A DNA stretch of 64,000 nucleotides from Methylobacter tundripaludum (GTDB taxonomy: Bacteria > Pseudomonadota > Gammaproteobacteria > Methylococcales > Methylomonadaceae). A program made the translations under genes and the position numbers. Below are positions 26,991 through 36,290 of this stretch, piece by piece. The first letter of the stretch is position 1. Every line of letters begins with the position of its first letter. Below the pieces are notes generated by a model, which made no database searches, had not been told where the DNA came from, and worked only from the letters and a program-made list of their open reading frames with translations. The stretch is taken from positions 124,001 through 188,000 of the forward strand of contig NZ_PTIY01000001.1 in NCBI RefSeq assembly GCF_002934365.1, in the 5' to 3' direction.

Positions 26991-28001
26991 TCAACAGCCG
27001 GATAACTCACTAATCGGCCAACGAGGGCGGGCATAAATTTCCAGCCCTTGTTGCTGGCCCGCCATTAAACGCTGACAACCCGCATAGGCAATCATTGCGC
27101 CGTTATCGGTGCAAAATTGCAGCCGGGGAAAATAAAGCCGGGCATTTTCCTTGGCAACCATTTGGGTTAAGGATGCTCGGATTTGCTTGTTGGCGCTGAC
27201 GCCTCCGGCAACAACCAGTCGTTTCAGGCCGGTTTGCTGCAAGGCCCGCTTGCATTTGATGCTGAGCGTCTCGGCAACCGCCTGCTGGAATGCGGCTGCG
27301 ACATCGGCTTTATCTTGATCTGTCTTTCCAGAGGCGTTAACGGCATTCAACGTGAAAGTTTTTAAGCCGCTAAAGCTAAAGTCCAATCCGGGACGGTCTG
27401 TCATCGGACGGGGAAATTTAATCTGCGGCTTACCCTGTTCTGCCAATGCGGACAGTTTCGGTCCGCCGGGATAGCCCAAGCCCAGCATTTTTGCGGTCTT
27501 ATCAAACGCTTCACCGGCAGCATCATCAAGGGATTCGCCTAATAGTTGATAGCGGCCGATTCCCTCAACCCGCACAAGCAAGGTATGCCCCCCGGAAATC
27601 AGCAACGCGACAAAAGGAAATTCCGGCGGGTTTTCTTCCAACATGGGCGCCAGCAAATGACCTTCCATGTGATGAACGGCAAGTGCGGGAATTTGCCACG
27701 CCCAAGCCAGGCTTCTGGCCGTTGCCGCGCCAACCAGCAACGCCCCCATCAGGCCGGGACCTGCGGTGTAGGCAATGCCGTTAATATCGCTGCCGGTCAA
27801 TCCGCTTTCTTTTAGGCATTGCTTGATCAGAGGCACCAGTTTCCGAATATGGTCGCGCGATGCCAGTTCGGGGACGACGCCGCCATATTCGCTATGCATA
27901 TCGACTTGACTGTATAAAAGATGGCTGCACAGGCCGTGTTCGGAGTGATAAATGGCGACACCGGTTTCGTCACAAGAGGTTTCTATGCCTAAAACGTACA
28001 T
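26991..28001 (-). CDS. tsaD: tRNA N6-threonylcarbamoyladenosine transferase, TsaD
   Basis: Catalytic subunit that attaches threonylcarbamoyl to A37 of ANN-decoding tRNAs. 336 residues of the ASKHA fold: [11 protein letters not shown] at the start, the metal ligands His111 and His115 ([12 protein letters not shown]), [11 protein letters not shown], and SFSGLKT. An essential gene in most bacteria. It is divergent from rpsU across a shared promoter region, the order known from Pseudomonas. A tRNA-Ile2(CAU), an ANN-codon tRNA, lies in the neighbouring operon. Confidence 0.98.
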   Translation of the reverse strand: MYVLGIETSCDETGVAIYHSEHGLCSHLLYSQVDMHSEYGGVVPELASRDHIRKLVPLIKQCLKESGLTGSDINGIAYTAGPGLMGALLVGAATARSLAWAWQIPALAVHHMEGHLLAPMLEENPPEFPFVALLISGGHTLLVRVEGIGRYQLLGESLDDAAGEAFDKTAKMLGLGYPGGPKLSALAEQGKPQIKFPRPMTDRPGLDFSFSGLKTFTLNAVNASGKTDQDKADVAAAFQQAVAETLSIKCKRALQQTGLKRLVVAGGVSANKQIRASLTQMVAKENARLYFPRLQFCTDNGAMIAYAGCQRLMAGQQQGLEIYARPRWPISELSGC

Positions 28002-28008
28002 TGAGTTT

Positions 28009-28036
28009 TTGAAATTTATAAAAGTAAAGGTATAAT
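28009..28036 (+). promoter_or_regulatory. Strong sigma-70 promoter of the rpsU-yqeY-dnaG-rpoD operon
   Basis: TTGAAA at 28009-28014, a 16-base spacer, and a perfect TATAAT at 28031-28036. The start of transcription would be near 28043, giving a leader of about 65 AT-rich bases before rpsU. Confidence 0.7.
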
Positions 28037-28106
28037 TAAGGGTTCTGTTTGTTCAGTGGATTAAAAATCCTAACTTTTTAAATATTAACATATTTGGGTC
28101 ATTATA

Positions 28107-28340
28107 ATGCCGTCAGTAAAAATCAAAGAAAACGAACCATTTGATATTGCGATTCGCCGCTTCAAACGCGCTTGTGAAAAAGCCGGTGTATTGGCAGAAG
28201 TGCGTCGCCGCGAGTTTTATGAAAAACCAACCGCAGAACGCAAACGCAAAGGCGCCGCCGCCGTTAAACGTCACTTGAAGAAATTAGCGCGTGAACGTTA
28301 CGCACTGAAAAATCTACGTCGCGGACGCCCTGTACTGTAA
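28107..28340 (+). CDS. rpsU: 30S ribosomal protein S21
   Basis: 77 residues. Residues 1-62 are the conserved S21 core ([42 protein letters not shown]). E. coli S21 has 71 residues and ends soon after the KKLAREN region; here the C-terminus reads [16 protein letters not shown], a little longer and different. S21 aids translation initiation on the small subunit. First gene of the macromolecular-synthesis operon. Confidence 0.97.
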   Translation: MPSVKIKENEPFDIAIRRFKRACEKAGVLAEVRRREFYEKPTAERKRKGAAAVKRHLKKLARERYALKNLRRGRPVL

Positions 28341-28358
28341 AGGATCAAGGTTAATACG

Positions 28359-28808
28359 ATGGATTTGTTAATAGATCGCATCAAGGACGACATGAAAGCC
28401 TCCATGAAAGGCGGCGATAAAGCAAGACTGGGTGTAATCCGCTTGATTTTGGCCGCCATCAAGCAGGTGGAAGTCGACGAGCGCATTGTCTTGGATAATG
28501 AACGGATTATCATGGTTCTCGACAAGATGCTCAAACAGCGCCGCGAATCCATCCGCCAATTTTCCGAGGCCGGCCGGGACGACCTGGTAGCCATTGAAGA
28601 GGCCGAAATTCCGGTGATTCAGGACTTCTTGCCTCAAGCCCTGACCGAGACCGAAATTGATTTAATGGTTAAGGACGCTGTTGCAGAATCCGGCGCCGAA
28701 TCAATTAAGGATATGGGCAAGGTCATGGCTTTGCTTAAAGTAAAAATGCAGGGGCGCGCCGACATGTCGGTTGTGAGCAATAAAATCAAAGCCTCACTAG
28801 CTGGATAG
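28359..28808 (+). CDS. yqeY: GatB/YqeY domain protein
   Basis: 149 residues of the YqeY family: MDLLIDRIKDDMKASMKGGDKARLGVIRLILAAIKQ at the start and MGKVMALLKVKMQGRADMSVVSNKIKASL at the end. It resembles the tail domain of the GatB amidotransferase subunit, a tRNA-binding helical module, but stands alone. Its function is not established. It is commonly found between rpsU and dnaG, as here. Confidence 0.93.
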   Translation: MDLLIDRIKDDMKASMKGGDKARLGVIRLILAAIKQVEVDERIVLDNERIIMVLDKMLKQRRESIRQFSEAGRDDLVAIEEAEIPVIQDFLPQALTETEIDLMVKDAVAESGAESIKDMGKVMALLKVKMQGRADMSVVSNKIKASLAG

Positions 28809-28906
28809 TTTCTTTGCTGATTTTTGTCTGCAACTGATTCTGCGCCGCCCAAAGCACCTGTTTTTGGCGTTTATCTCCTACATCCCTGCAACCGCCGGAG
28901 CATTGC

Positions 28907-30658
28907 GTGTCAGGTAGAATCCCTCGCGAATTTATTGACGAGCTTTTGGTGCGGGTTGATATTGTCGATTTGATCGACTCGCATGTCCCTCTAAAAAAAA
29001 CGGGTAACAATTTTGTCGCTCGCTGCCCTTTCCATACCGAAAAAACCCCCAGCTTTTCCGTAAACCGAAAAAAGCAATTCTTTTATTGCTTTGGTTGCGG
29101 AGCCAGCGGCAACGCCATTAGCTTTCTAATGGATTTTAGCCATCTTGACTTTGTTGAGGCCGTTGAGGACCTAGCAGGATTTGCAGGGATCGAAGTACCC
29201 AGAGAATCAGTCGAATATCAATCAACACAAAAAAAAGGAGACCTAAACGATCTGTATGCGCTAATGGAGAAAGCAGCAGCCTTTTACGCGGATCAGCTGC
29301 GAACTAGCGCCGAAGGAAAAAAGGCCGTTGAATACTTAAAAAGCAGAGGCGTCAGCGGCGATTGCGCCAGCGACTTCATGCTGGGCTACGCACCTGACGA
29401 ATGGCAAGCTTTGGCGAATCAATTTGACCAGAAACTATTGCTTGAGGCCGGCATGCTAGTCAGCAAAGAAGGCGGGCAGATTTATGATCGCTTTCGCGGT
29501 CGCATCATGTTTCCGATCAGGGATAAACGCTCCCGCATCATCGGCTTTGGCGGGCGAGTACTCGATAATTCTTTGCCCAAGTACTTGAATTCCCCGGAAA
29601 CGCCCTTATTTCACAAAGGCAAAGAAGTTTACGGCTTATATGAGCTACTGGAAAAGAATGCCAAACCCCAGAGGATTTTGATTGTTGAGGGCTATATGGA
29701 TGTTATCGCCTTAGCTCAGTTCGGCATCCATTACGCGGTCGCAGCGCTCGGGACGGCGGCATCGCAAGCCCACCTGGATTTATTATTCCGGTTTACCTCG
29801 GAACTGATATTTTGTTTCGATGGAGATAAAGCTGGGCGGGAAGCAGCATGGAGAGCAATGGAACCGGCCTTTTCCAGCTTAAAGGATGGGCGACAGATTC
29901 GCATTATGCTGTTACCACAAAATCATGACCCCGATTCACTGATAAGAGAAGAGGGAATTGACGGCTTTACTGCCCGTGTACAGGCAGCCGAAACCTTATC
30001 GGAATATTTTTTTGGACGCGTCTCGAACGAACTGAATCTGTCCGAAATGGAGGGCCGAGCACAACTGGTAAACAAAGCTAAGCCGTATCTGGAAAAACTG
30101 CCGGAGAGCATTTTTAAAGAGATGATGCTTGCCCGACTAAAAGAATTATCGGGCTGGACCGGCCTGGATGTTTTGGAGAATACAGCTACACTTGCTCCCA
30201 AGCAAAGCTCAAAACAGCGCCCGGAAATACATAGAAAACCACCGCCAAATAGCGGCAGATTATCTTCGGCGCGCGTAGCGATCGCCTTACTGATCCAGAA
30301 CCCTCGGTTGGCCGAGATAGTTGAGCAACGCGAAATTGACTGGGATGGTCTGGAATTCAAAGGTGCCGCCTTATTTATGAATATCCTGCAAACGATTGCA
30401 GATAAAAACCCGGCAACCATGCCTGTCTTGGTGGAGTGCTATCGAGACGCCACCGAAGAAAAACCTGTAAAAGCCTTGGCTTTTTTAGACTTACAGGTTC
30501 CTGACGACAAGATAGAGACGGTATTTTGCGACGCACTGAATAGGCTATTAATCCAAGCCAGAGAAGCCAGTTTGGCTAGACTGCTGGATAAAGACAAGAT
30601 CAGAGGATTGGATGCACAGGAGAAAGAGCTGCTGCGAAAAATGCTGACAGCTAAATAG
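28907..30658 (+). CDS. dnaG: DNA primase
   Basis: Makes RNA primers for replication. 583 residues from a GTG start preceded by GGAG at 28897-28900. The zinc-binding motif is Cys40, His43, Cys61, Cys64 (ARCPFHTEKTPSF...FYCFGCGASG). The TOPRIM core follows (RILIVEGYMDVIAL, and FCFDGDKAGREAAWRAME with the metal-binding DGDKAG). The C-terminal 140 residues form the helicase-binding domain. It is third in the rpsU operon, and rpoD follows after 80 bases. Confidence 0.97.
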   Translation: MSGRIPREFIDELLVRVDIVDLIDSHVPLKKTGNNFVARCPFHTEKTPSFSVNRKKQFFYCFGCGASGNAISFLMDFSHLDFVEAVEDLAGFAGIEVPRESVEYQSTQKKGDLNDLYALMEKAAAFYADQLRTSAEGKKAVEYLKSRGVSGDCASDFMLGYAPDEWQALANQFDQKLLLEAGMLVSKEGGQIYDRFRGRIMFPIRDKRSRIIGFGGRVLDNSLPKYLNSPETPLFHKGKEVYGLYELLEKNAKPQRILIVEGYMDVIALAQFGIHYAVAALGTAASQAHLDLLFRFTSELIFCFDGDKAGREAAWRAMEPAFSSLKDGRQIRIMLLPQNHDPDSLIREEGIDGFTARVQAAETLSEYFFGRVSNELNLSEMEGRAQLVNKAKPYLEKLPESIFKEMMLARLKELSGWTGLDVLENTATLAPKQSSKQRPEIHRKPPPNSGRLSSARVAIALLIQNPRLAEIVEQREIDWDGLEFKGAALFMNILQTIADKNPATMPVLVECYRDATEEKPVKALAFLDLQVPDDKIETVFCDALNRLLIQAREASLARLLDKDKIRGLDAQEKELLRKMLTAK

Positions 30659-30660
30659 TT

Positions 30661-30692
30661 TGGTGCAAAATAATAGGAATTTGTAGTATAAT
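30661..30692 (+). promoter_or_regulatory. Possible internal promoter before rpoD
   Basis: A perfect TATAAT at 30687-30692 lies 46 bases before the rpoD start, in the dnaG-rpoD gap. The best -35 at 17 bases (TGCAAA) matches only three of six. Internal rpoD promoters are known in other gammaproteobacteria. Confidence 0.35.
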
Positions 30693-30738
30693 TTTTGGTT
30701 CGGCGAAGCCAGGTCGAACTAAAGTCTTCCGTGAGTAA

Positions 30739-32556
30739 ATGATGAATCAAGAACAGCAGCAGTCCCAACTCAAACAATTGATAGCCAAAGGCAAAATACA
30801 GGGTTACCTGACTTATGCCGAGGTCAATGATCACTTGCCCAGCGACATTGTTGATCCTGAACAAATTGAAGATATCATTGGCATGATCAATGATATGGGG
30901 ATTCAGGTTTATGAGGTTGCACCGGACGAAGATTCCCTGATTACCGACTCAGCAGCCGTTACTACGGACGATGAAGATGCCGAGGAAGTTGCTGCTTTAG
31001 CTTCTGTCGATAGCGAGTTCGGCAGAACCACAGACCCGGTGCGCATGTATATGCGGGAAATGGGCTCAGTGGAATTATTGACTCGCGCCGACGAATTAAA
31101 AATTGCCAAGCGCATTGAAGAAGGACAGCAGCAACTGGTTAAGGCCATCGCTCGCTCCTGCATCGTTGTTGAAGATTTTTTGCAATCGTTTGATAATATA
31201 TCCAGCGAAGAAGGCGGTATTCGCCTGACAGATTTAATTTCCGGTTTTGTGGATTTAAGCGAGCCCGATGATTTTGTCACGGCTTTGCCAATCGGTGACG
31301 ATCTCGAAGAAACAGCCGCCGTTGCAGCCGAAGAAGAGCCGAAAGGGCTAAATTACGAAGAGGTTAAAGACAAGGTTGACACGCTCAGAAAGCAGTTAAA
31401 AATAGCCGCTGCAGCCATCAAAAAGCATGGCTATTTGAGCGATAAAACAGAAAAAGAATTTGAAGCGTTGGCTGATTTGTTTATGGAGTTTAAATGGACT
31501 CCTCAGTATTTAAAGAAATTGACAGCTATCATTCCTGACGGTGTTGCTGCCGTGCGTGAGCAGGAAAGACTGATCATGGACATTTTCGTTAACCATGCAA
31601 AGATGCCGCGCAAGGAATTTATCGCCTCCTTTACTGAGAATGAAGCCAGTTCAGAATGGCTCGATCAGTACTTGAACGCAAGCAAATACTCGCAAGCACT
31701 GAAAGAACGCGAAAAAGAAGCAAGAAAAGCCCAAAAAACACTTACCGATATAGAAGTGGAGTATGGCCTAACCATTAGCGGGCTAAAGGACATTAACCGG
31801 CGCATGTCTATTGGCGAAGCCAAAGCAAGACGCGCGAAAAAAGAAATGATCGAGGCTAATTTAAGGCTGGTCATTTCAATAGCTAAAAAATATACTAATC
31901 GTGGATTACAATTTCTGGATTTGATTCAGGAAGGCAATATCGGCTTAATGAAAGCCGTCGATAAATTCGAATACCGTCGCGGATATAAGTTTTCAACCTA
32001 TGCAACATGGTGGATCAGGCAAGCCATCACCCGCTCGATTGCGGATCAGGCCCGAACTATTCGTATTCCGGTGCATATGATCGAAACGATCAATAAATTG
32101 AATCGAATTTCCAGGCAAATACTTCAGGAATTGGGACGGGAAGCAACGCCGGAAGAGCTGGCGGAACGCATGGAAATGCCTGAAGACAAAGTTCGCAAGG
32201 TATTAAAAATCGCCAAAGAACCTATTTCAATGGAAACCCCTATTGGCGACGATGAAGATTCTCATTTGGGAGATTTCATAGAAGATGCTAAAGTATTGTC
32301 CCCGGTTGAAGCTGCAACGATTGCCGGTTTGCGTGAATCGACACAAAATGTGTTGGCTGGCTTAACGGCAAGAGAAGCAAAAGTTCTGCGGATGCGTTTT
32401 GGCATCAATATGAATACCGACCATACGCTGGAAGAAGTAGGCAAGCAATTCGACGTGACGCGTGAAAGAATCCGTCAAATTGAAGCCAAAGCATTAAGGA
32501 AACTTAGACATCCTTCAAGATCAGAGCAATTGCGCTGCTTTCTGGATGGCGAGTAA
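30739..32556 (+). CDS. rpoD: RNA polymerase primary sigma factor (sigma-70)
   Basis: 605 residues. Region 1.1 lies at the N-terminus ([24 protein letters not shown]), then region 1.2 ([21 protein letters not shown]), an acidic non-conserved insert at about 170-350, regions 2.1-2.4 ([39 protein letters not shown], then [15 protein letters not shown]), 3, and 4.2 ([32 protein letters not shown]). This is the essential housekeeping sigma factor. A tRNA gene follows within 12 bases. Confidence 0.98.
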   Translation: MMNQEQQQSQLKQLIAKGKIQGYLTYAEVNDHLPSDIVDPEQIEDIIGMINDMGIQVYEVAPDEDSLITDSAAVTTDDEDAEEVAALASVDSEFGRTTDPVRMYMREMGSVELLTRADELKIAKRIEEGQQQLVKAIARSCIVVEDFLQSFDNISSEEGGIRLTDLISGFVDLSEPDDFVTALPIGDDLEETAAVAAEEEPKGLNYEEVKDKVDTLRKQLKIAAAAIKKHGYLSDKTEKEFEALADLFMEFKWTPQYLKKLTAIIPDGVAAVREQERLIMDIFVNHAKMPRKEFIASFTENEASSEWLDQYLNASKYSQALKEREKEARKAQKTLTDIEVEYGLTISGLKDINRRMSIGEAKARRAKKEMIEANLRLVISIAKKYTNRGLQFLDLIQEGNIGLMKAVDKFEYRRGYKFSTYATWWIRQAITRSIADQARTIRIPVHMIETINKLNRISRQILQELGREATPEELAERMEMPEDKVRKVLKIAKEPISMETPIGDDEDSHLGDFIEDAKVLSPVEAATIAGLRESTQNVLAGLTAREAKVLRMRFGINMNTDHTLEEVGKQFDVTRERIRQIEAKALRKLRHPSRSEQLRCFLDGE

Positions 32557-32567
32557 TTAATACATAA

Positions 32568-32644
32568 GGGCCCTTAGCTCAGTTGGTTAGAGCGTCCGAC
32601 TCATAATCGGCAGGTCGTAGGTTCAAGTCCTACAGGGCCCACCA
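32568..32644 (+). tRNA. ileX: tRNA-Ile2 (CAU anticodon, lysidine type)
   Basis: 77 bases with an encoded CCA. The acceptor GGGCCCT pairs with AGGGCCC, the D arm GCTC/GAGC, the anticodon loop is CTCATAA and the T arm GTAGG/CCTAC. The top pair of the anticodon stem is a T-C mismatch. CAT could be Met or Ile2. The C4-G69 and C5-G68 pairs, which are TilS determinants in E. coli tRNA-Ile2, are present and differ from elongator tRNA-Met. E. coli ileX also lies close to rpoD. Ile2 is therefore favoured. Confidence 0.85.
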
Positions 32645-32650
32645 TACACA

Positions 32651-32675
32651 AGAAGGCTGCATCAGCAGCCTTTTG
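32651..32675 (+). terminator. Rho-independent terminator after the rpoD-tRNA unit
   Basis: GGCTGC (32655-32660), loop ATCA, GCAGCC (32665-32670), then TTTT. It lies seven bases past the tRNA CCA and before metK. Confidence 0.8.
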
Positions 32676-32710
32676 TACATCTGGGTTTTACATTTTAGCA
32701 AGGTGGTATC

Positions 32711-33871
32711 GTGAGCAATAATTATTCTTTTACATCAGAATCAGTTTCAGAAGGGCATCCTGACAAGGTTGCGGATCAAATTTCAGATGCGGTGCTTGAT
32801 GCCTTATTGGCTCAAGATCCTCGTTCACGAGTTGCTTGCGAAACACTGGTAAAAACCGGCATGGTTGTTTTGGCTGGCGAAGTAACTACCGACGCTTGGG
32901 TTGATCTTGAAGCCTTGGTTAGAAAAGTTGTCTGCGACATCGGCTATGATCATGGCGATATAGGTTTCGACGGACAAAGTTGTGCGGTTTTAAATGCAAT
33001 AGGCAAGCAGTCGGCCGATATTGCGATGGGTGTCGATGAAGCTGAAAACCATGAACAAGGTGCGGGCGATCAAGGCTTAATGTTCGGTTATGCCAGCAAT
33101 GAAACCGATGTATTAATGCCGGCGCCGATCACCTATTCTCACCTGCTGGTCAAGCGCCAAGCTGAAGTACGCAAAAATAAAACCTTGCCTTGGCTCCGCC
33201 CTGATGCGAAAAGCCAGATTACTTTTCGCTACGAAAACAACAAACCCGTAGCCATTGATGCGGTTGTTTTATCTACCCAACATTCACCTGATATTGCTAC
33301 CAAAGCATTGCATGAAGCGGTGATGGATGAAATTATCCTGCCGATTTTGCCTAAAGAATGGCTGCATAAAGATACCAAATATTTCATTAACCCTACCGGT
33401 CAGTTCGTTATCGGCGGCCCTGTCGGCGACTGTGGCTTAACCGGACGTAAAATTATCGTTGACACCTACGGCGGCATGGCAAGACACGGCGGCGGTGCGT
33501 TTTCAGGCAAAGATCCATCAAAAGTTGACCGTTCAGCGGCATACATGGCGCGCTATGTAGCAAAAAACATTGTTGCGGCCGGATTAGCCGAACGCTGTGA
33601 AATTCAGGTTTCTTACGCGATCGGTGTTGCAGAACCTACATCTATTACGGTTGAAACGTTTGGCACGGGCAAAATCAGCGAAGACAGACTGGTGCAAATT
33701 GTCAGAGACAATTTTGATTTAAGACCTAAAGGCTTGATTGCAATGTTAGGCCTGTTAAAGCCTATCTACCAAACAACTGCGGCGTATGGTCATTTCGGAC
33801 GTACCGAAGATTCCTTTAGCTGGGAAAAGACCGATAAAGTTGACGCATTAAAAGATGCTGCCGGCCTTTAA
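32711..33871 (+). CDS. metK: S-adenosylmethionine synthetase
   Basis: Forms S-adenosylmethionine from methionine and ATP. 386 residues from a GTG start with AAGGTGG just upstream. Landmarks: [54 protein letters not shown]. First gene of a metK-ahcY-metF series covering the activated methyl cycle. The terminator at 32655 separates it from rpoD, and no SAM riboswitch fits in the remaining 35 bases. Confidence 0.98.
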   Translation: MSNNYSFTSESVSEGHPDKVADQISDAVLDALLAQDPRSRVACETLVKTGMVVLAGEVTTDAWVDLEALVRKVVCDIGYDHGDIGFDGQSCAVLNAIGKQSADIAMGVDEAENHEQGAGDQGLMFGYASNETDVLMPAPITYSHLLVKRQAEVRKNKTLPWLRPDAKSQITFRYENNKPVAIDAVVLSTQHSPDIATKALHEAVMDEIILPILPKEWLHKDTKYFINPTGQFVIGGPVGDCGLTGRKIIVDTYGGMARHGGGAFSGKDPSKVDRSAAYMARYVAKNIVAAGLAERCEIQVSYAIGVAEPTSITVETFGTGKISEDRLVQIVRDNFDLRPKGLIAMLGLLKPIYQTTAAYGHFGRTEDSFSWEKTDKVDALKDAAGL

Positions 33872-33896
33872 TTAAACACTAAATACGGGAAACATA

Positions 33897-35189
33897 ATGA
33901 GCCAACCAGATTATAAAGTCGCCGACATTGCTCTGGCAGAATGGGGCCGCAAAGAAATCAATATCGCCGAAACTGAAATGCCGGGCTTAATGGCGCTACG
34001 TGGAGAATATGGTAGCGAACAGCCATTAAAAGGCGCTCGTATTGCCGGCTGTCTGCATATGACCATTCAGACTGCCGTATTGATTGAAACCCTGACTGCA
34101 TTAGGCGCTGAGGTTCGTTGGTCTTCGTGCAACATTTTTTCTACTCAGGATCATGCCGCTGCCGCAATGGCCGCGGCTGGCATTCCTGTTTTTGCATGGA
34201 AAGGCGAAACAGAAGAAGAAGCCGAATGGTGTATCGCTCAAACCATTGACGGTCTTGACGGCTGGCGCCCGAACATGATTCTGGATGATGGCGGCGATTT
34301 AACCGTCATGATGCATGAAAAATATCCTGAATTAATGGCCGATATTAAAGGCTTGTCCGAAGAAACCACTACCGGCGTATTGCGTCTGTATGAAATGGTC
34401 GCCAAAGGCACGTTAAAAGTTCCCGCATTCAATGTTAACGATTCGGTAACAAAATCAAAATTCGACAACCTGTACGGTTGCCGCGAATCCTTGGTTGACG
34501 GCATCAAGCGCGCTACCGACGTGATGATCGCCGGAAAAATCGCCGTAGTCTGCGGATACGGCGATGTCGGCAAAGGTTGCGCGCAATCTTTGCGCGGTCT
34601 TGGCGCAACCGTATGGATCACCGAAATCGACCCGATCTGCGCATTGCAGGCGGCGATGGAAGGTTATCGCGTGGTAACGATGGAAGAGGCCGCACCTCTT
34701 GCCAATATTTTTGTTACCGCAACCGGCAACTTCAATATCATTACCCATCAGCACATGCTTGCAATGAGAGACCAGGCGATTGTCTGCAACATCGGTCACT
34801 TCGATGCGGAAATTGAAATTTCTTCATTGCGTCAATACACTTGGGAAAACATCAAACCTCAAGTTGATCATGTGATTTTTCCTGACGGCAAACGCCTGAT
34901 CATCCTGGCTGAAGGCCGTTTGGTTAATCTGGGCTGCGCTACAGGACATCCAAGTTTTGTAATGTCTAACTCGTTCTGTAACCAGGTTCTGGCGCAAATT
35001 GAACTTTGGAAAAATTCCGCCCAGTATGAAAACAAGGTTTACATACTGCCTAAGAAACTGGACGAAAAAGTTGCCCGATCACATCTGAAGCAATTGGGCG
35101 TTAATTTGACTGTGTTGACTGAAGCGCAAGCCAAATACATCAATGTTCCGGTTGATGGGCCGTTTAAAGCCGACCATTACCGTTATTGA
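33897..35189 (+). CDS. ahcY: Adenosylhomocysteinase
   Basis: Hydrolyses S-adenosylhomocysteine to homocysteine and adenosine, removing the inhibitory by-product of methyl transfer. 430 residues: [17 protein letters not shown] at the start, [14 protein letters not shown], the NAD-binding [18 protein letters not shown], and the C-terminal [10 protein letters not shown]. It follows metK by 25 bases, so the two are probably one transcript. An S-adenosylhomocysteine riboswitch does not fit in that gap. Confidence 0.98.
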   Translation: MSQPDYKVADIALAEWGRKEINIAETEMPGLMALRGEYGSEQPLKGARIAGCLHMTIQTAVLIETLTALGAEVRWSSCNIFSTQDHAAAAMAAAGIPVFAWKGETEEEAEWCIAQTIDGLDGWRPNMILDDGGDLTVMMHEKYPELMADIKGLSEETTTGVLRLYEMVAKGTLKVPAFNVNDSVTKSKFDNLYGCRESLVDGIKRATDVMIAGKIAVVCGYGDVGKGCAQSLRGLGATVWITEIDPICALQAAMEGYRVVTMEEAAPLANIFVTATGNFNIITHQHMLAMRDQAIVCNIGHFDAEIEISSLRQYTWENIKPQVDHVIFPDGKRLIILAEGRLVNLGCATGHPSFVMSNSFCNQVLAQIELWKNSAQYENKVYILPKKLDEKVARSHLKQLGVNLTVLTEAQAKYINVPVDGPFKADHYRY

Positions 35190-35204
35190 TTAATCATCGT
35201 TCCC

Positions 35205-35296
35205 ACGGTCCCCGTGGGAATGCAATCCGTGCCGTTTTGCGGCACGGAACGCAATGGCTCCACAGCGGTATCCCGGCAGAAACCGTGGGAACGATA
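35205..35296. repeat. CGTTCCCAC-family palindrome between ahcY and metF
   Basis: CGTTCCCACGG near 35199-35209 and its reverse complement CCGTGGGAACG near 35284-35294 bracket the element. Inside, GTGCCG...CGGCAC forms a second hairpin (GTGCCGTTTTGCGGCAC), and CCCACGGTCCCCGTGGG a third. This is a known type of dispersed intergenic repeat in bacteria. A half-size relative lies at 36243-36266. Confidence 0.75.
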
Positions 35297-35327
35297 CATT
35301 TTAGATTCCCGTCAGTGAGACCATAAA

Positions 35328-36185
35328 ATGCAATCGCAAAAACAGCATCCCCAACTGTTCAGTTTCGAATTTTACCCGCCAAAAACCGAAGAAGGCGCGG
35401 CAAGTTTGCAAATTGTTCAGAGCAAACTGGCAAAACTCAATCCCGACTTTTTTTCCGTTACTTTTGGCGCCGGTGGCTCAACCCGCGATAAAACCTTCGT
35501 TACGGTCATCGAAATTCAAGCCAAAGGCGTCGCCGCCGCACCGCATTTATCTTGCGTGGCCTCAACCAAAGATAATATTCGCGCCATTCTGAAGGATTAT
35601 CAGGATCATGGCATTACCAAGATTGTTGCCTTAAGAGGTGATTTACCCTCAGGCATGATGTCAGCGGGAGAATTCCGCTATGCCAATGAGCTGGTCGAGT
35701 TTATCCGCCAGGAAACCGGCGATCATTTTCAGATCCACGTAGCGGCCTACCCCGAAGTCCACCCACAAGCCGCCAACGGCGTGGAAGATTTCAAGAACTT
35801 CAAGCGTAAAGTGGCGGCGGGCGCCAATGCCGCCATTACACAGTATTTTTACAATGCCGAAGCATATTTTTATTTTGTTGACGCCTGTGAGAAAAACGGC
35901 ATAACAATCCCCATCGTACCCGGCATTATGCCGATTACCCAATACACACAATTGTTCCGCTTTTCGGAAATGTGCGGCGCGGATATTCCCCGTTGGCTCA
36001 GAAAACGTCTGGAGAGTTTTGGCGATGACAAGGAATCCGTGCAGGCATTCGGCCTGGATGTGGTCAGCAACCTTTGCCAACGTCTTCTTGACGGCGGCGC
36101 ACCCGGACTGCATTTTTACACGATGAATCAGGCCGCACCTACCCTGGCGATTTTGGACAATTTGCACATCAAGCCTCAAAAATAA
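35328..36185 (+). CDS. metF: 5,10-methylenetetrahydrofolate reductase
   Basis: FAD enzyme that makes 5-methyl-tetrahydrofolate for methionine synthesis. 285 residues: FSFEFYPPKTEEGAASL near the start, VTFGAGGSTRD, ALRGDLP, and AAYPEVHPQA, with FYNAEAYFYFVDAC, all standard for MetF. It follows ahcY after a 138-base gap filled by a palindromic repeat, so it may be separately expressed. Confidence 0.97.
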   Translation: MQSQKQHPQLFSFEFYPPKTEEGAASLQIVQSKLAKLNPDFFSVTFGAGGSTRDKTFVTVIEIQAKGVAAAPHLSCVASTKDNIRAILKDYQDHGITKIVALRGDLPSGMMSAGEFRYANELVEFIRQETGDHFQIHVAAYPEVHPQAANGVEDFKNFKRKVAAGANAAITQYFYNAEAYFYFVDACEKNGITIPIVPGIMPITQYTQLFRFSEMCGADIPRWLRKRLESFGDDKESVQAFGLDVVSNLCQRLLDGGAPGLHFYTMNQAAPTLAILDNLHIKPQK

Positions 36186-36242
36186 AAACACCACTCAAAT
36201 CGTGGCCGCGTTCAAAATCCGTATAGCAGCAAAAATCACACT

Positions 36243-36266
36243 CGTTCCCAAGCGCCATTGGGAACG
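36243..36266. repeat. CGTTCCCA-family short palindrome between metF and bioA
   Basis: CGTTCCCAA at 36244-36252 pairs with TTGGGAACG at 36258-36266 around GCGCCA-like loop bases. It is a short relative of the element at 35205-35296; the two flank metF. Confidence 0.7.
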
Positions 36267-36290
36267 GCTACCAATCTGAGCCTTTAGCTT

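Noticed and set aside
33872-33896. Possible S-adenosylhomocysteine riboswitch before ahcY
   Set aside because: The gap is only 25 bases, too short for the fold; the gap before metK after the terminator is also too short for a SAM riboswitch.
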